From: Betaproteobacteria bacterium
GTDB lineage: Bacteria > Pseudomonadota > Gammaproteobacteria > Burkholderiales > SG8-39
Assembly (NCBI GenBank): GCA_947479645.1
Contig: CANKAJ010000014.1
Location: 1 to 53,868, forward strand
DNA length: 53,868 nucleotides
Direction: 5' to 3'
A program made the position numbers and the translations under genes. Below are positions 19,800 through 28,256 of this stretch, one piece after another (the stretch's first letter is position 1; the number at the start of each line of letters is the position of its first letter). Below the pieces are notes generated by a model, which had not been told where the DNA came from, did no database searches, and saw only the letters and a list, made by a program, of their open reading frames with translations.

Positions 19800-20992
19800 G
19801 CCACATCATGTACGCCTGGGAGATCGGCACCGACCTGGGTCACGCCATCGGCTTCCTGCCAGTGGCGCGCGAACTGCGACAGCGCGGTCATGTAGTGACC
19901 TTTGCCTTGTCCGACGTGATGCGTGCCGATGCGATGCTGGCGCGGGAAGGCTTTCGCCTGATCCAGGCGCCGTTCTTCCATCCGCTGCAAGCCTCGGCCA
20001 AAGACTTAGTCGATCATTTCGGCCAGGTGCTGCAATTGAATGGCTTCTTTGCCACCGGCCCCTTGCTCGGCGTGGTCAAGGCATGGCGTCATTTGTGGTC
20101 GTTGGAAAAGCCCGATCTGCTCATTACCGAATTCGCACCAACGGCACTGCTGGCGGCGCGTGGCTACGGCATTCCCGTGGCCGGCTTCGGCAATGGATTT
20201 ACCCAACCGCCAGCCATCACACCGCTGCCCCCCTTCGGCAATCAGGAAGTCCCTTCGCATTCCAACGCCGCGCACGAAGCACCCGTCATCGCCACCTGCA
20301 ATGGCATCCTTTCTTACTTCGAGCAAGCGCCGATTCGCAGTTTGGCTGAATTGCTGCGCACCGATGCGAGCCTGCTGACCACCTATCCCGAACTGGACCA
20401 CTATCGCCAGCGTGGGCCAGCGGAATATTTCGGCCCGACCCTGCAACTGGATGGCGGTGAATTGCCGCCATGGCCGTCAGTATCCGGCCCCAAGGTATTT
20501 GCGTATCTGAAAAGCAACTACCCTGCACTGGAACATTGCCTGCAGGCCTTGTCGCGGCTACGCGCCGCCACGCTGGTGTATTGCGCCGACCTGCCGCCAG
20601 CACTGTTGGCACGCTATACCTCGCCACGCCTGGCCTTCACCAATCGCCCATTGCGATACGACACCACATTGAATGACGCCGCCATGGTGGTCAGTCACGG
20701 CGGCCATGGCACCGTTGCAGCGGCATTGCTGGCCGGGCGCCCCCTGTTTATATTGCCCAGCCAGGTTGAGCAATCGATGTTGGCGATGCGGGTCCAGGCC
20801 ATGGGTGCCGGCATCGCCAGCCCGGCCAGCAACGGTGCCGACAATATGCTGCACTGGATGAGTCGGCTGCTGGAACAATCTCGCTGGCGCCAATCAGCGC
20901 GGACTTTTGCAAAAAAATATCGCGAACAGTCCCAATCGGTCATTGCATCCAATCTTGCCAATCGGTGTGAAGCACTAATCGTAAATCACTGA
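19796..20992 (+). CDS. GT-B glycosyltransferase, UGT/MGT-like (island A, second)
   Basis: A 398-residue paralogue of the preceding gene, beginning MSHIMYAWEIGTDLGHAIGF. The donor motif is intact: SHGGHGTVAAAL...GRPLFILPSQVEQ. FAPTALLAARGYGIPVAG corresponds to FSPTAQLAARALGIRCAR in its partner, showing a shared fold and common origin. ATGA overlap with the upstream gene suggests the two are made together, perhaps as a pair acting in sequence or as a heterodimer. Cytosolic; no signal peptide. Similar proteins recur at 38.2-40.7 kb. Confidence 0.85.
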   Translation: MSHIMYAWEIGTDLGHAIGFLPVARELRQRGHVVTFALSDVMRADAMLAREGFRLIQAPFFHPLQASAKDLVDHFGQVLQLNGFFATGPLLGVVKAWRHLWSLEKPDLLITEFAPTALLAARGYGIPVAGFGNGFTQPPAITPLPPFGNQEVPSHSNAAHEAPVIATCNGILSYFEQAPIRSLAELLRTDASLLTTYPELDHYRQRGPAEYFGPTLQLDGGELPPWPSVSGPKVFAYLKSNYPALEHCLQALSRLRAATLVYCADLPPALLARYTSPRLAFTNRPLRYDTTLNDAAMVVSHGGHGTVAAALLAGRPLFILPSQVEQSMLAMRVQAMGAGIASPASNGADNMLHWMSRLLEQSRWRQSARTFAKKYREQSQSVIASNLANRCEALIVNH

Positions 20993-21042
20993 CAAAAAAG
21001 AGTTCCGCTTTATCAATTTGCTGGATTGCTCCGTTATCGTGT

Positions 21043-21157
21043 TGTCATCCTGCGCGTCGCGAAGCATCTGCAGTTTCTGAATCAGCAACTGAAAAACATC
21101 CCGCAAGGGCACTTCCTTCGGGGCGGACTCTTCATCGCTACGCTCCTCAAAGTCACA
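21043..21157. mobile_element. Decayed MITE-like inverted-repeat element
   Basis: The ends are imperfect inverted repeats: TGTCATCCTGCGCGTCGCG at 21043-21061, and CGCTACGCTCCTCAAAGTCA up to 21157 on the other side, reading back as TGTGACTTTGAGGAGCGTAG. The left end followed by AAGCATCTGCAGTTT resembles the widespread GTCATCCTGAGCG...GGATCTGC class of non-coding proteobacterial repeats. No transposase. The arms have several mismatches, so this is an old copy or a chance resemblance. Confidence 0.4.
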
Positions 21158-21293
21158 TGCCTGCGAATTTCAACTAATGGTTATGACATCCGCATGAAAT
21201 GCAGTAAGGAAAATAAAACAACGAATCCTTTTCAAGCAATGCAAAAACTTTCCACTTCATTTGCACGTTCCAATAAAATTGCTCCCGCTACGA

Positions 21294-21309
21294 TACGTAA
21301 CGTTACGTA
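21294..21309. promoter_or_regulatory. 16-bp perfect palindrome, candidate operator
   Basis: TACGTAACGTTACGTA is its own reverse complement over all 16 bases and lies 118 bp before the start of the secreted protein gene. CGTAACG recurs within and just after it. Perfect palindromes of this size upstream of a gene are typical of dimeric repressor sites, for example TetR-like; the cognate regulator is not in the window. Confidence 0.5.
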
Positions 21310-21426
21310 ACGCAACAAATACGCCCCACGCGCACTCGACAAAACAAATTTGAAATTCGGCCGTTTGCAGTGCGTCCTACCAATTTGGAAACCACCCGGA
21401 ACGGGCCGCATTATAGGAACTGGTAT

Positions 21427-22566
21427 ATGAAAAATAAATCTCAATCCCGCTGGATGATGACCGCATTGGCCCTTGCGACTTCAGGCGCGTTTGCCCAACA
21501 AACCGATTCCGTTTTCCAATGGGGACAATGGTTGATCGCTCCCGGGACCAACCCGGAAGTCGACCCGACCAGAGCATTCCGCTTGTTCTCCCAGAGCACT
21601 GGCGCATTTGGCAATAACGGCCGCGATCAGGATACCAGGAGAGCGGCGCCGGGCACTCACCAGTTGGATCCCATTAAATTCCCTCCCATTCCAGAAAGAA
21701 CTTCCTCTGCACCCTGGGCGGCTACCGGTGACTGGACCGGTTACGCAAGCTCCAATGTCGCTTCATACGGGTCGGATGCCAGTTCCGGGACGGTCAGCCT
21801 GACCTTGCGACCCACGAACATTCAAGGTACCTATGGTTACTATGGCGGAACCGCCACCTTGTCGGCGAGCGTAGGGCCGCAGGCCGGTGGTTTAGGCGCG
21901 AATGGCTCAGCCAGTTTCAGTGGCAATAACGCTAGTTTTGGCATTTTCCGCCAATCGGGATATGCCTATTTCGGGGCAACCTGGCCTAATGAGTTTGCCT
22001 TAAACGGCGGCTCTTCGGCCTATGGCACCGTCCAAACCAGTGCCCCGCCCCCGCTCACCGCGCCATCAGACCAGTCACAGGCCGACATCAACAAGATGTG
22101 GGCCATCGGGAATTTCACAGTGACTTCGGCACTGAGTCCGTTCAGCAACTTCAGTTTTGTCGCAGGCCAGCCGTCGGTCACTGCGGATATGACTTCCCTC
22201 AGGAACAGCAGTACTCTGGCCAACTATCAGGGTCTCGGCAGTGCCGGCCACTTTGTCGGCATTTCGGTCAACTTCGGTAATGCGACCTGGACCGGGAATT
22301 GGAATGGAGCTCCTCCGATCACCATATTCCTGGGAGGCGCTGGAACCAGTTTCAGTGCCGCCGGTACGATCAGCGGCGCCAATATTGCCAGTACCAGCGT
22401 GACCGGTTTGGGCATTGCCAGCGGCACGGTGGCAGGCACTTTCGTCGGCCCGATGGCGGCAGGCTTGATCGGTCGCACTGATCTGACGATCAATACACCC
22501 TTCAGCGCAAAATTCAGCAGCACGTTCGCCACGATCAGATGTGGTGGCCCCAATTGTGTTGATTAG
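21427..22566 (+). CDS. Secreted Slam (type XI) cargo-like protein with TbpB-like C-terminus
   Basis: A 379-residue exported protein. Sec signal peptide at residues 1-24, cleaved near AFAQQ; no lipobox, so it is not a lipoprotein. The middle is rich in Gly, Ser, Thr and Asn. The C-terminal 120 residues (VGISVNFGNATWTGNW...GTSFSAAGTISG...GTVAGTFVGPMAAGLIG) have the strand pattern of the TbpB-type beta-barrel that Slam translocons recognise. It ends CGGPNCVD, a likely disulfide. ATG 21427 is preceded by AGGAAC. The next gene encodes a Slam-like barrel. Biological role unknown; soluble Slam cargos such as hemophilins bind haem, but no haem site is evident here. Confidence 0.7.
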   Translation: MKNKSQSRWMMTALALATSGAFAQQTDSVFQWGQWLIAPGTNPEVDPTRAFRLFSQSTGAFGNNGRDQDTRRAAPGTHQLDPIKFPPIPERTSSAPWAATGDWTGYASSNVASYGSDASSGTVSLTLRPTNIQGTYGYYGGTATLSASVGPQAGGLGANGSASFSGNNASFGIFRQSGYAYFGATWPNEFALNGGSSAYGTVQTSAPPPLTAPSDQSQADINKMWAIGNFTVTSALSPFSNFSFVAGQPSVTADMTSLRNSSTLANYQGLGSAGHFVGISVNFGNATWTGNWNGAPPITIFLGGAGTSFSAAGTISGANIASTSVTGLGIASGTVAGTFVGPMAAGLIGRTDLTINTPFSAKFSSTFATIRCGGPNCVD

Positions 22567-22632
22567 TTGGCGCATTCACGCGCCGAGCCCTGATTACACC
22601 TGTTCTTAATAAAACGAATCGAGAACCTAAAC

Positions 22633-23916
22633 ATGCACTCTTCCCATCGCCGCGCCAATGCGCGGCTGCTCGCCGCCGTGTCTTGCGCCGCTCTGATCGG
22701 CGCTGCCACGTCCGCTTTCGCGCAGTTGCAGACCCAACCCGCGCTGGACAAGATTTTTGAAGAAGCCATGCAGTCGCGCAGCAGCCAGGAATATTCGGAT
22801 TCCATCAAGCGGCTGCAAGCCATCCTCGCCGAGAACCCCAACCTCGGACGCGCCCGCGCCGAACTGGCGGTGGCCTATTACCAGGCGCTGAACTTCACCG
22901 CCGCGCGCGCCGAGGTCACCCGGCTTCTCGAAGACCCGAGCACGCCGGCCAATGTGCGCCTGAATCTGCAGTCACTGCTGGCGGCCATCGAGCGGGACAG
23001 CAAGCCGCATGTATTTACGCCCTTCGTCAATGTGAGCATGGGTCATGACAGCAATATCAACGTGGGCCCCGGTTCAAGCACGGTGATCGCCAGCGGCGTG
23101 CCCTTGACACTGACGCCGGGCTCCACGCGCCAGGCTTCCGACTATCTGAATTTGCAGGCCGGCCTTGCCCATCGCTACCTGATGCCCCAGTCCTTCAACA
23201 TGGGTTCGCAACCCGCAGCACTGGTGTGGCAGTCGCAAGCCAGCCTTTATTCAATCGCCTACAACGCCAACAGCGCGTTCAATCTCAACGTGATCTCCGC
23301 CAGCACCGGCCCCTTGTTGCTGGCTGCGGGCAAGTGGCGCCTGGGCGCGCCGATCCAGCTTGACGAGATTTCCCTGGGCGGCAGCCATATCGCGCGCTAT
23401 GTAGGCGTCACCCCGGTCTTTTCAACGAATATCGGAAATACCGAAATCACGGTGGACACGCAGTACCAGGACCGCCATTTCAACCCGGCCAACAGCCAGC
23501 GCAACAGCAACTACACCTATCTCGGCGCGAATGTCGGCCACACCTATCAGGACGGAAAATACTTCGCTCAGGCGGGCTTGCGCGGTTTTCGCGAACATGC
23601 TTCGGTGCAGCGCTTCAGCAACAGCGGCACTGAATACTTTATCGGCGGCGGCATGCGGCCATGGACGGGCGGCACGGCGACACTGCGCTTCACCGAGAAG
23701 GAAATCACCTACAAGGACGTTGAGCCGGTATTCGCCGTCGCTCGCGATGAAAAAGAAAAGCGCGTGGCGTTGAATGTCAGCCATTTGATGAATACCGGTT
23801 ATCTGGACAAGTGGACTATCAGCGCCACGTATAACGTCATTCGGAACAAGTCCAACGTGGATCTCTATGTCTATGACCGCCATCAAGTCGGCGTGACCCT
23901 CGGTCGCACGTTCTGA
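22633..23916 (+). CDS. Slam-like outer-membrane translocon (type XI secretion, DUF560-like)
   Basis: A 427-residue outer-membrane protein. Signal peptide (residues 1-31, AFAQ), then an alpha-helical TPR region (about 38-118: ALDKIFEEAMQSRSSQEYSD...ARAELAVAYYQALNF), then a beta-barrel from about residue 128 that opens with FVNVSMGHDSNINVG, as in surface lipoprotein assembly modulators, and ends in an aromatic residue (VGVTLGRTF), as outer-membrane barrels do. Slam proteins move cargo with a TbpB-like barrel domain across the outer membrane; the gene upstream looks like such a cargo. Other TPR-barrel families are possible but fit less well. Confidence 0.75.
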   Translation: MHSSHRRANARLLAAVSCAALIGAATSAFAQLQTQPALDKIFEEAMQSRSSQEYSDSIKRLQAILAENPNLGRARAELAVAYYQALNFTAARAEVTRLLEDPSTPANVRLNLQSLLAAIERDSKPHVFTPFVNVSMGHDSNINVGPGSSTVIASGVPLTLTPGSTRQASDYLNLQAGLAHRYLMPQSFNMGSQPAALVWQSQASLYSIAYNANSAFNLNVISASTGPLLLAAGKWRLGAPIQLDEISLGGSHIARYVGVTPVFSTNIGNTEITVDTQYQDRHFNPANSQRNSNYTYLGANVGHTYQDGKYFAQAGLRGFREHASVQRFSNSGTEYFIGGGMRPWTGGTATLRFTEKEITYKDVEPVFAVARDEKEKRVALNVSHLMNTGYLDKWTISATYNVIRNKSNVDLYVYDRHQVGVTLGRTF

Positions 23917-23982
23917 TCTTTACGGAAAGGTGCATCAGCGCCTTCCCGCGAAATTGACGACGACCCTGCTTTTGGGATAATG

Positions 23983-24018
23983 ATCAGCGGCAGCGTTACG
24001 ATCAACGCAGCCGCTGAT
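23983..24018. other. Strong hairpin between the Slam gene and the GT2 gene
   Basis: ATCAGCGGC (23983-23991) pairs with GCCGCTGAT (24010-24018), and inside it GCGTT pairs with AACGC around the loop ACGATC, giving a stem of 14 pairs with a single A-A mismatch. No T-run follows, so it is more likely an mRNA-stability or attenuation structure than a plain terminator. Confidence 0.5.
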
Positions 24019-24058
24019 TCGTTTCAGCAGCGCCCTCTCATAGCACAGGTGTGCTGAC

Positions 24059-24949
24059 ATGCAGCTGGCCAATCTTTGTACCATCGTTGTCGTTCCGCGC
24101 GAGCGATTCGGGCTGACCTACTACTGCCTGGATCGCGTCTACGCCTCCACAACGCAGGCCTTGCGCATCGTGGTCGTGGAAGGCTGCGCTCCCCCGCATG
24201 TGCGCGCCTGGCTGGCGCGCGAATCGAAGGCGCGCGGTTTCATCTGGATCAGCCGCGAGAAATTTCTCACACCCAACCAGGCCCGCAACATCGGCCTGCA
24301 GGCCGTCACCACACCCTACGCGGTGTTCCTGGACAGCGACGCGATAGTGGAGCCTGGCTGCCTGGAAGCGCTTCTCCAATGCGCACAGGAAACCGGCGCG
24401 GCGGTGGTGGGTCCGCTATATCTGGAAGGCAAACCCGAAGACCGCGTCATCCACATGGCCGCCGGCAATGCGCATCTGGACGAGTTGAATGGCCAACGCC
24501 ACCTTACCGTCGAACACCGTTACGAATTCATGAAACTGGCGGATATTCCCGAACCGCTCGAGCGCTGTGAATGCGAAGTCATGGAGTTCCATTGCATGCT
24601 GATACGCCGTGATCTGCTGCTGCGCATGCGTGGTTTCGATGAACGTATCTGCGGGATGTTCGAAGAACCCGATTTCTGCATGTTTGCGCGCGGCATGGGG
24701 GAGCATGTCTTTTTCGAGCCGCGCGCCGTGGTCACCTATCCGCGCGGGCTCGCCTTCGAACTGACCGACCGTCCCTATTGCCTATGGCGCTGGAGCGCGC
24801 AGCACGTGACCGAATCACGCGAACATTTCGAGCACAAGTGGCATCTGGCCGCCAATGACGCGCAGATGCAACGTTACGTCGCATGGACCGATGCAGTACG
24901 CGACCAGGCCACGCGAATGTTCGAATACATAGAAGCGCGTCAGCAATAA
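24059..24949 (+). CDS. GT2-type (GT-A fold) glycosyltransferase
   Basis: A 296-residue GT-A fold protein. The start LCTIVVVPRERFGLTYYCLD is the first Rossmann strand; LTPNQARNIGLQAV and VFLDSDAIVEPGCLEAL give the DxD-like metal/nucleotide motif (DSD); FDERICGMFEEPDFCMFAR is the ExDF-type acceptor-side motif of inverting GT2 enzymes. No membrane helices, so cytosolic. Last gene of the plus-strand island and convergent with the Bug genes. Probably modifies the same product as the two GT-B enzymes, though it could act on surface polysaccharide. Confidence 0.8.
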   Translation: MQLANLCTIVVVPRERFGLTYYCLDRVYASTTQALRIVVVEGCAPPHVRAWLARESKARGFIWISREKFLTPNQARNIGLQAVTTPYAVFLDSDAIVEPGCLEALLQCAQETGAAVVGPLYLEGKPEDRVIHMAAGNAHLDELNGQRHLTVEHRYEFMKLADIPEPLERCECEVMEFHCMLIRRDLLLRMRGFDERICGMFEEPDFCMFARGMGEHVFFEPRAVVTYPRGLAFELTDRPYCLWRWSAQHVTESREHFEHKWHLAANDAQMQRYVAWTDAVRDQATRMFEYIEARQQ

Positions 24950-24955
24950 ACTGAC

Positions 24956-24977
24956 TCGAAAGGACTGGTCCTTTCGA
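24956..24977. terminator. Bidirectional hairpin between convergent genes
   Basis: TCGAAAGGAC and GTCCTTTCGA form a ten-base perfect inverted repeat separated by TG, midway between the ends of the GT2 gene and the first Bug gene. The location fits a shared terminator, but only short A/T runs flank it. Confidence 0.55.
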
Positions 24978-24987
24978 AAACGCTTTC

Positions 24988-25980
24988 TCAGTCTTCCTTG
25001 AACCCGATGGCCTTGATGATCGGACCCCACTTGGCCTGTTCCGACAATACAAACGCCCGGTATTCCTCTTCGGTCGATGGAATCGCGATGGCGCTGACTT
25101 TGGCGAATTGCTCCTGCACCGCGGCCGATTCGAGCGTCGCCACTGCGGCCGAGCGAATGCGCGCCTGAACCGCCGGCGGTATTGCCGCCGCGCCAACCAG
25201 GCCGTACCAGTTGTCCGAAATCACTTTGGGATAACCACCTTCACCGGTCGTCGGCACATCGGGCAGGGATGCAACACGCTTGCCGCTGGTGACTGCAATG
25301 GCTTTGACCTTGCCCGACCGGATGTGCGGCAGCACTACCGGAACATCGAGAACCACCATCTGGATCTGCCCACCCAGCAGGTCCGTCATCGCCGGGGCTG
25401 CGCCCTTGTAGGGAATATGCACGATATCGACCCTGGCCTCGGCTTTGAGCAATTCGGCGGCAAGGTGCGTAATGCCGCCGCTGCCGGCTGAGCCATGACT
25501 GAACTTGCCCGGATTGACCTTGAGGTAGGCAATGAATTCGCCCAGGGTGTTGGCAGGCATTGATGGATGCAGCACCAGCACCTCGGGCACCTTGACCACC
25601 GTGGTGAGCCAGGCCAGATCCTTGCGCGGGTCATAGGCCAGACTGGAGCGCGCGAACGGTGCCATGGCCACCGATGATCCGCTGTTCAAGGCCAGCGTGT
25701 ATCCGTCCGGCGTGGCCTTGGCGGCAAAGTCCACGCCCAGCGTGCCCCCCACTCCCCCCTTGTTCTCGACCAGCACAAGCTGGCCCAGTCTTGATGCCAT
25801 GCCCTGCGATAACTCCCGCGCAAACATGTCGGCCGGACCACCGGCCGGATAGGGCACGATCAATCGGAGCGGCTTGCTGGGAAAGGTCTGCGCCAGTGCC
25901 GCACCGGACAGGCACAGGTAAATTGCGAATGCTGCAACTTTGCCGATACCATTTTCGATACCTTTGCCGATGCCTTGCAT
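24988..25980 (-). CDS. Bug/TctC periplasmic solute-binding protein (tandem copy 1)
   Basis: Periplasmic binding protein of the Bug family (tripartite tricarboxylate carriers), 330 residues from ATG 25980. Signal peptide to about residue 30 (GAALAQ), then the family start FPSKPLRLIVPYPAGGPADM. PATTERN landmarks: ENKGGVGGTLGVDFAAKATP, HIPYKGAAPAMTDLLGGQ, PDVPTTGEGG. These proteins bind small carboxylates or amides. No tctA or tctB gene lies nearby, as is common for orphan Bug genes in Burkholderiales. Very like the two copies upstream, so the array arose by duplication. Confidence 0.9.
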   Translation of the reverse strand: MQGIGKGIENGIGKVAAFAIYLCLSGAALAQTFPSKPLRLIVPYPAGGPADMFARELSQGMASRLGQLVLVENKGGVGGTLGVDFAAKATPDGYTLALNSGSSVAMAPFARSSLAYDPRKDLAWLTTVVKVPEVLVLHPSMPANTLGEFIAYLKVNPGKFSHGSAGSGGITHLAAELLKAEARVDIVHIPYKGAAPAMTDLLGGQIQMVVLDVPVVLPHIRSGKVKAIAVTSGKRVASLPDVPTTGEGGYPKVISDNWYGLVGAAAIPPAVQARIRSAAVATLESAAVQEQFAKVSAIAIPSTEEEYRAFVLSEQAKWGPIIKAIGFKED

Positions 25981-25993
25981 GGTTTCCCCCGAT

Positions 25994-26965
25994 CTAATCG
26001 CTTTCCTTGAACCCGATGGCCTTGATGATGGCACCCCATTTGGCCTGCTCTGCAATCATGAAGCTGCGGTATTCCTCCTCGGTGGAAGGAAACGCCTCGG
26101 CGCCGACCCTGGCGAATTGCTCCTGCAATGCCGGTGACTCCAGCGTCGTGACCGCAGCGGCACGCAGGCGCGCCTGTATGGCCGAGGGCACGGCCGTCAC
26201 CGCGATCAGCCCGTACCAGTAATCCGTCTGCACGCGCGGAAAGCCGCTCTCGACGGTTGTGGGCACATCCGGCAACGCTGCGACGCGCTTGTCGCTGGTC
26301 ACCACCAGCGCCTTGATCTTGCCCGACTTGATATGCGGCAACACCACCGGGATGCCGAGCAAGGCCATCTGCACCTGTCCGGCGATCAAATCGGTCACCG
26401 CCGGCGCCGCGCCCTTGTAGGGCACATGCACGATGTTCACCTTCGCCTCGACCTTGAGCATCTCGACGCCCAGGTGCGTGATCGTCCCGCCACCGGCCGA
26501 TCCGTAATTGGATTTGCCCGGATTCGCCTTGAGATAGTCGACAAGCTCGCGCAGGTTCTTGGCCGGCACCGCCGTGCTCAACACCAGAATCTCGGGGTTC
26601 TTCGCCACCGTGGTGATCAGCGCAATGTCCTTGCGCACATCGTAGGGCAGGCTGGCGCGGGCAAACGGCGCCATCACCAGCACTGATGCAGGATTGAGCA
26701 ACAGCGTGTAGCCATCCGCCGGAGATTTCACCAGGGCTTCCATTGCGAGCATGCCGCCCGCCCCGCCCTTGTTTTCCACCAGCACGGGCTGCCCCAGCCG
26801 GGGCGACATGCCCTGCGACAATTCACGCGCATACAGGTCAGCTGGCCCGCCGACAGTGAAAGGCACGATCATGCGCAGTGGCTTGTTCGGAAACGATTGC
26901 GCCAGCGTCACACCGGACACCAGCAAGGACACGGCAAACATCATTAATCTCGATACGCAATTCAC
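25994..26965 (-). CDS. Bug/TctC periplasmic solute-binding protein (tandem copy 2)
   Basis: A 323-residue Bug protein starting at a GTG (26965) with GGGGAGAG upstream; an ATG eight codons on is the alternative. Signal peptide ends near VTLAQS. Family landmarks FPNKPLRMIVPFTVGGPADL, ENKGGAGGMLAMEAL and HVPYKGAAPAVTDLIAGQ. The GG-to-VGG change near the ligand loop (PFTVGGPAD against PYPAGGPAD in copy 1) suggests a different ligand. Only 13 bp separate it from copy 1, so they are probably co-transcribed. Confidence 0.9.
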   Translation of the reverse strand: MNCVSRLMMFAVSLLVSGVTLAQSFPNKPLRMIVPFTVGGPADLYARELSQGMSPRLGQPVLVENKGGAGGMLAMEALVKSPADGYTLLLNPASVLVMAPFARASLPYDVRKDIALITTVAKNPEILVLSTAVPAKNLRELVDYLKANPGKSNYGSAGGGTITHLGVEMLKVEAKVNIVHVPYKGAAPAVTDLIAGQVQMALLGIPVVLPHIKSGKIKALVVTSDKRVAALPDVPTTVESGFPRVQTDYWYGLIAVTAVPSAIQARLRAAAVTTLESPALQEQFARVGAEAFPSTEEEYRSFMIAEQAKWGAIIKAIGFKESD

Positions 26966-27019
26966 GCTCGGCTCTCCCCTTGGTTACGCGATACCTGCTG
27001 CCTGCCTCCCATCCCGCCA

Positions 27020-27994
27020 CTAGTCCTCTTTGAAACCAATGGCCTTGATGATCTTGCCCCACTTGGCCTGTTCCGAAATCAGGAAGCTCATGTACTCCTC
27101 CGACGTGGAGGGAAATGCCACGGCACTGATCCTGGCAAACTGCTCCTGCACCGAGGCTGACTCCAGCGTCGTCACCGCAGCGGCACGTATGCGCGTCTGA
27201 ATGGCTTGCGGAATTGCCACAGCGCCAACCAATCCGTACCAGTTATCCGAATTCACGCCCGGATAACCACCTTCGCCCGTCGTGGGCACCTCCGCAATGG
27301 CTGAGGCGCGCTTGCCGCTGGTCACCGCAAGCGCGCGGATCTTGCCCGACTTGATATGGGGCAGTACCACCGGGACATCCAGCACCACCATCTGGATCTG
27401 CCCACCGAGCAGATCGGTCAGCGCCGGCGCCGCGCCCTTGTAGGGGACATGCACGATATCAACATTGGCCTCGGCCTTGAGCAATTCGGAAGCAAGATGG
27501 GTGATGGTGCCACCACCGGTGGAACCATAACTGAGTTTGCCCGGATTGGCCTTGAGATATGCCACCAGTTCTCGCAGGTTCTTCGCCGGCACCGACGGAT
27601 GCACCACCAGCGCTTCGGGCACCTTGACCACCGTGGTGATCAGCGCCAGATCCTTGCGCGCGTCATAGGGCATGCTGGTGCGGGCAAATGGCGCCATGGC
27701 CACGGCCGATGCGCTGTTCAGGGTCAGCGTATAACCATCCGGCGCGGCCTTGGCCGCGAAGTCAACGCCAAGCGTGCCACCGGCGCCCGCCTTGTTCTCC
27801 ACCAGTACGGGCTGGCCCAGCCTTGAGGCCATGCCCTGTGACAGTTCGCGGGCAAACATATCGGCTGGTCCACCCGCCGGGAACGGCACAATCAGATGCA
27901 ATGGCCTGCTCGGAAATGACTGCGCGACGGCGGCGCCGGACAGACACAGGGACAGCGACAGTGCCAACAGCACCCATTTGAAGAGGTGATTCAT
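27020..27994 (-). CDS. Bug/TctC periplasmic solute-binding protein (tandem copy 3)
   Basis: A 324-residue Bug protein from ATG 27994, preceded by AAAAGGAG. Signal peptide ends near GAAVAQ. Landmarks FPSRPLHLIVPFPAGGPADM, ENKAGAGGTLGVDFAAKAAP, HVPYKGAAPALTDLLGGQ, EVPTTGEGGYPGV. It is closer to copy 1 than to copy 2 (shared VDFAAKA and TGEGGYP), so copy 2 may be the older branch. First gene of the three; longer in-frame starts would reach into the divergent dacC gene and are not credible. Confidence 0.9.
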   Translation of the reverse strand: MNHLFKWVLLALSLSLCLSGAAVAQSFPSRPLHLIVPFPAGGPADMFARELSQGMASRLGQPVLVENKAGAGGTLGVDFAAKAAPDGYTLTLNSASAVAMAPFARTSMPYDARKDLALITTVVKVPEALVVHPSVPAKNLRELVAYLKANPGKLSYGSTGGGTITHLASELLKAEANVDIVHVPYKGAAPALTDLLGGQIQMVVLDVPVVLPHIKSGKIRALAVTSGKRASAIAEVPTTGEGGYPGVNSDNWYGLVGAVAIPQAIQTRIRAAAVTTLESASVQEQFARISAVAFPSTSEEYMSFLISEQAKWGKIIKAIGFKED

Positions 27995-28222
27995 GCATTT
28001 CTCCTTTTGAACAAGCACGCTGGCGACTTGTCTGTCGCACTGATTGTGGGCTGCTGCTGACGCCGGCCAGACAGTCATTGCCGCCGGCCTGAAGGCAGGG
28101 TAGCACCGATATGCAACGCAAGAGCAACGCAAGAATACGCCTTCGCCATGCCAGCGCAATTGGTGCCGCTTCCGGCGGCCGACAGCCCTGCCTGCACCGG
28201 CAGGACAGCGAGTAGCGACTGT

Positions 28223-28228
28223 TATAAT
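28223..28228 (+). promoter_or_regulatory. Candidate -10 element of the dacC promoter
   Basis: A perfect TATAAT sits 29 bases before the dacC start, in the 262-bp divergent gap with the Bug array. No good -35 element is found 16-18 bp upstream, so activation by a factor or weak expression is possible. Confidence 0.45.
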
Positions 28229-28256
28229 TTCCATTCGCTTTCCCCATCGAGATTCA

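Larger units (their letters stand above)
20993..21426 (+). other. 434-bp non-coding gap before the secreted protein gene
   Basis: No credible gene here; the one open frame of about 90 codons has no family look. The gap is AT-richer than its neighbours and holds a decayed inverted-repeat element (21043-21157), a 16-bp palindrome (21294-21309) and, before the next gene, a CATTATAG run at about 21408-21415 followed by AGGAAC, which may serve as -10 region and ribosome site. Confidence 0.5.
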
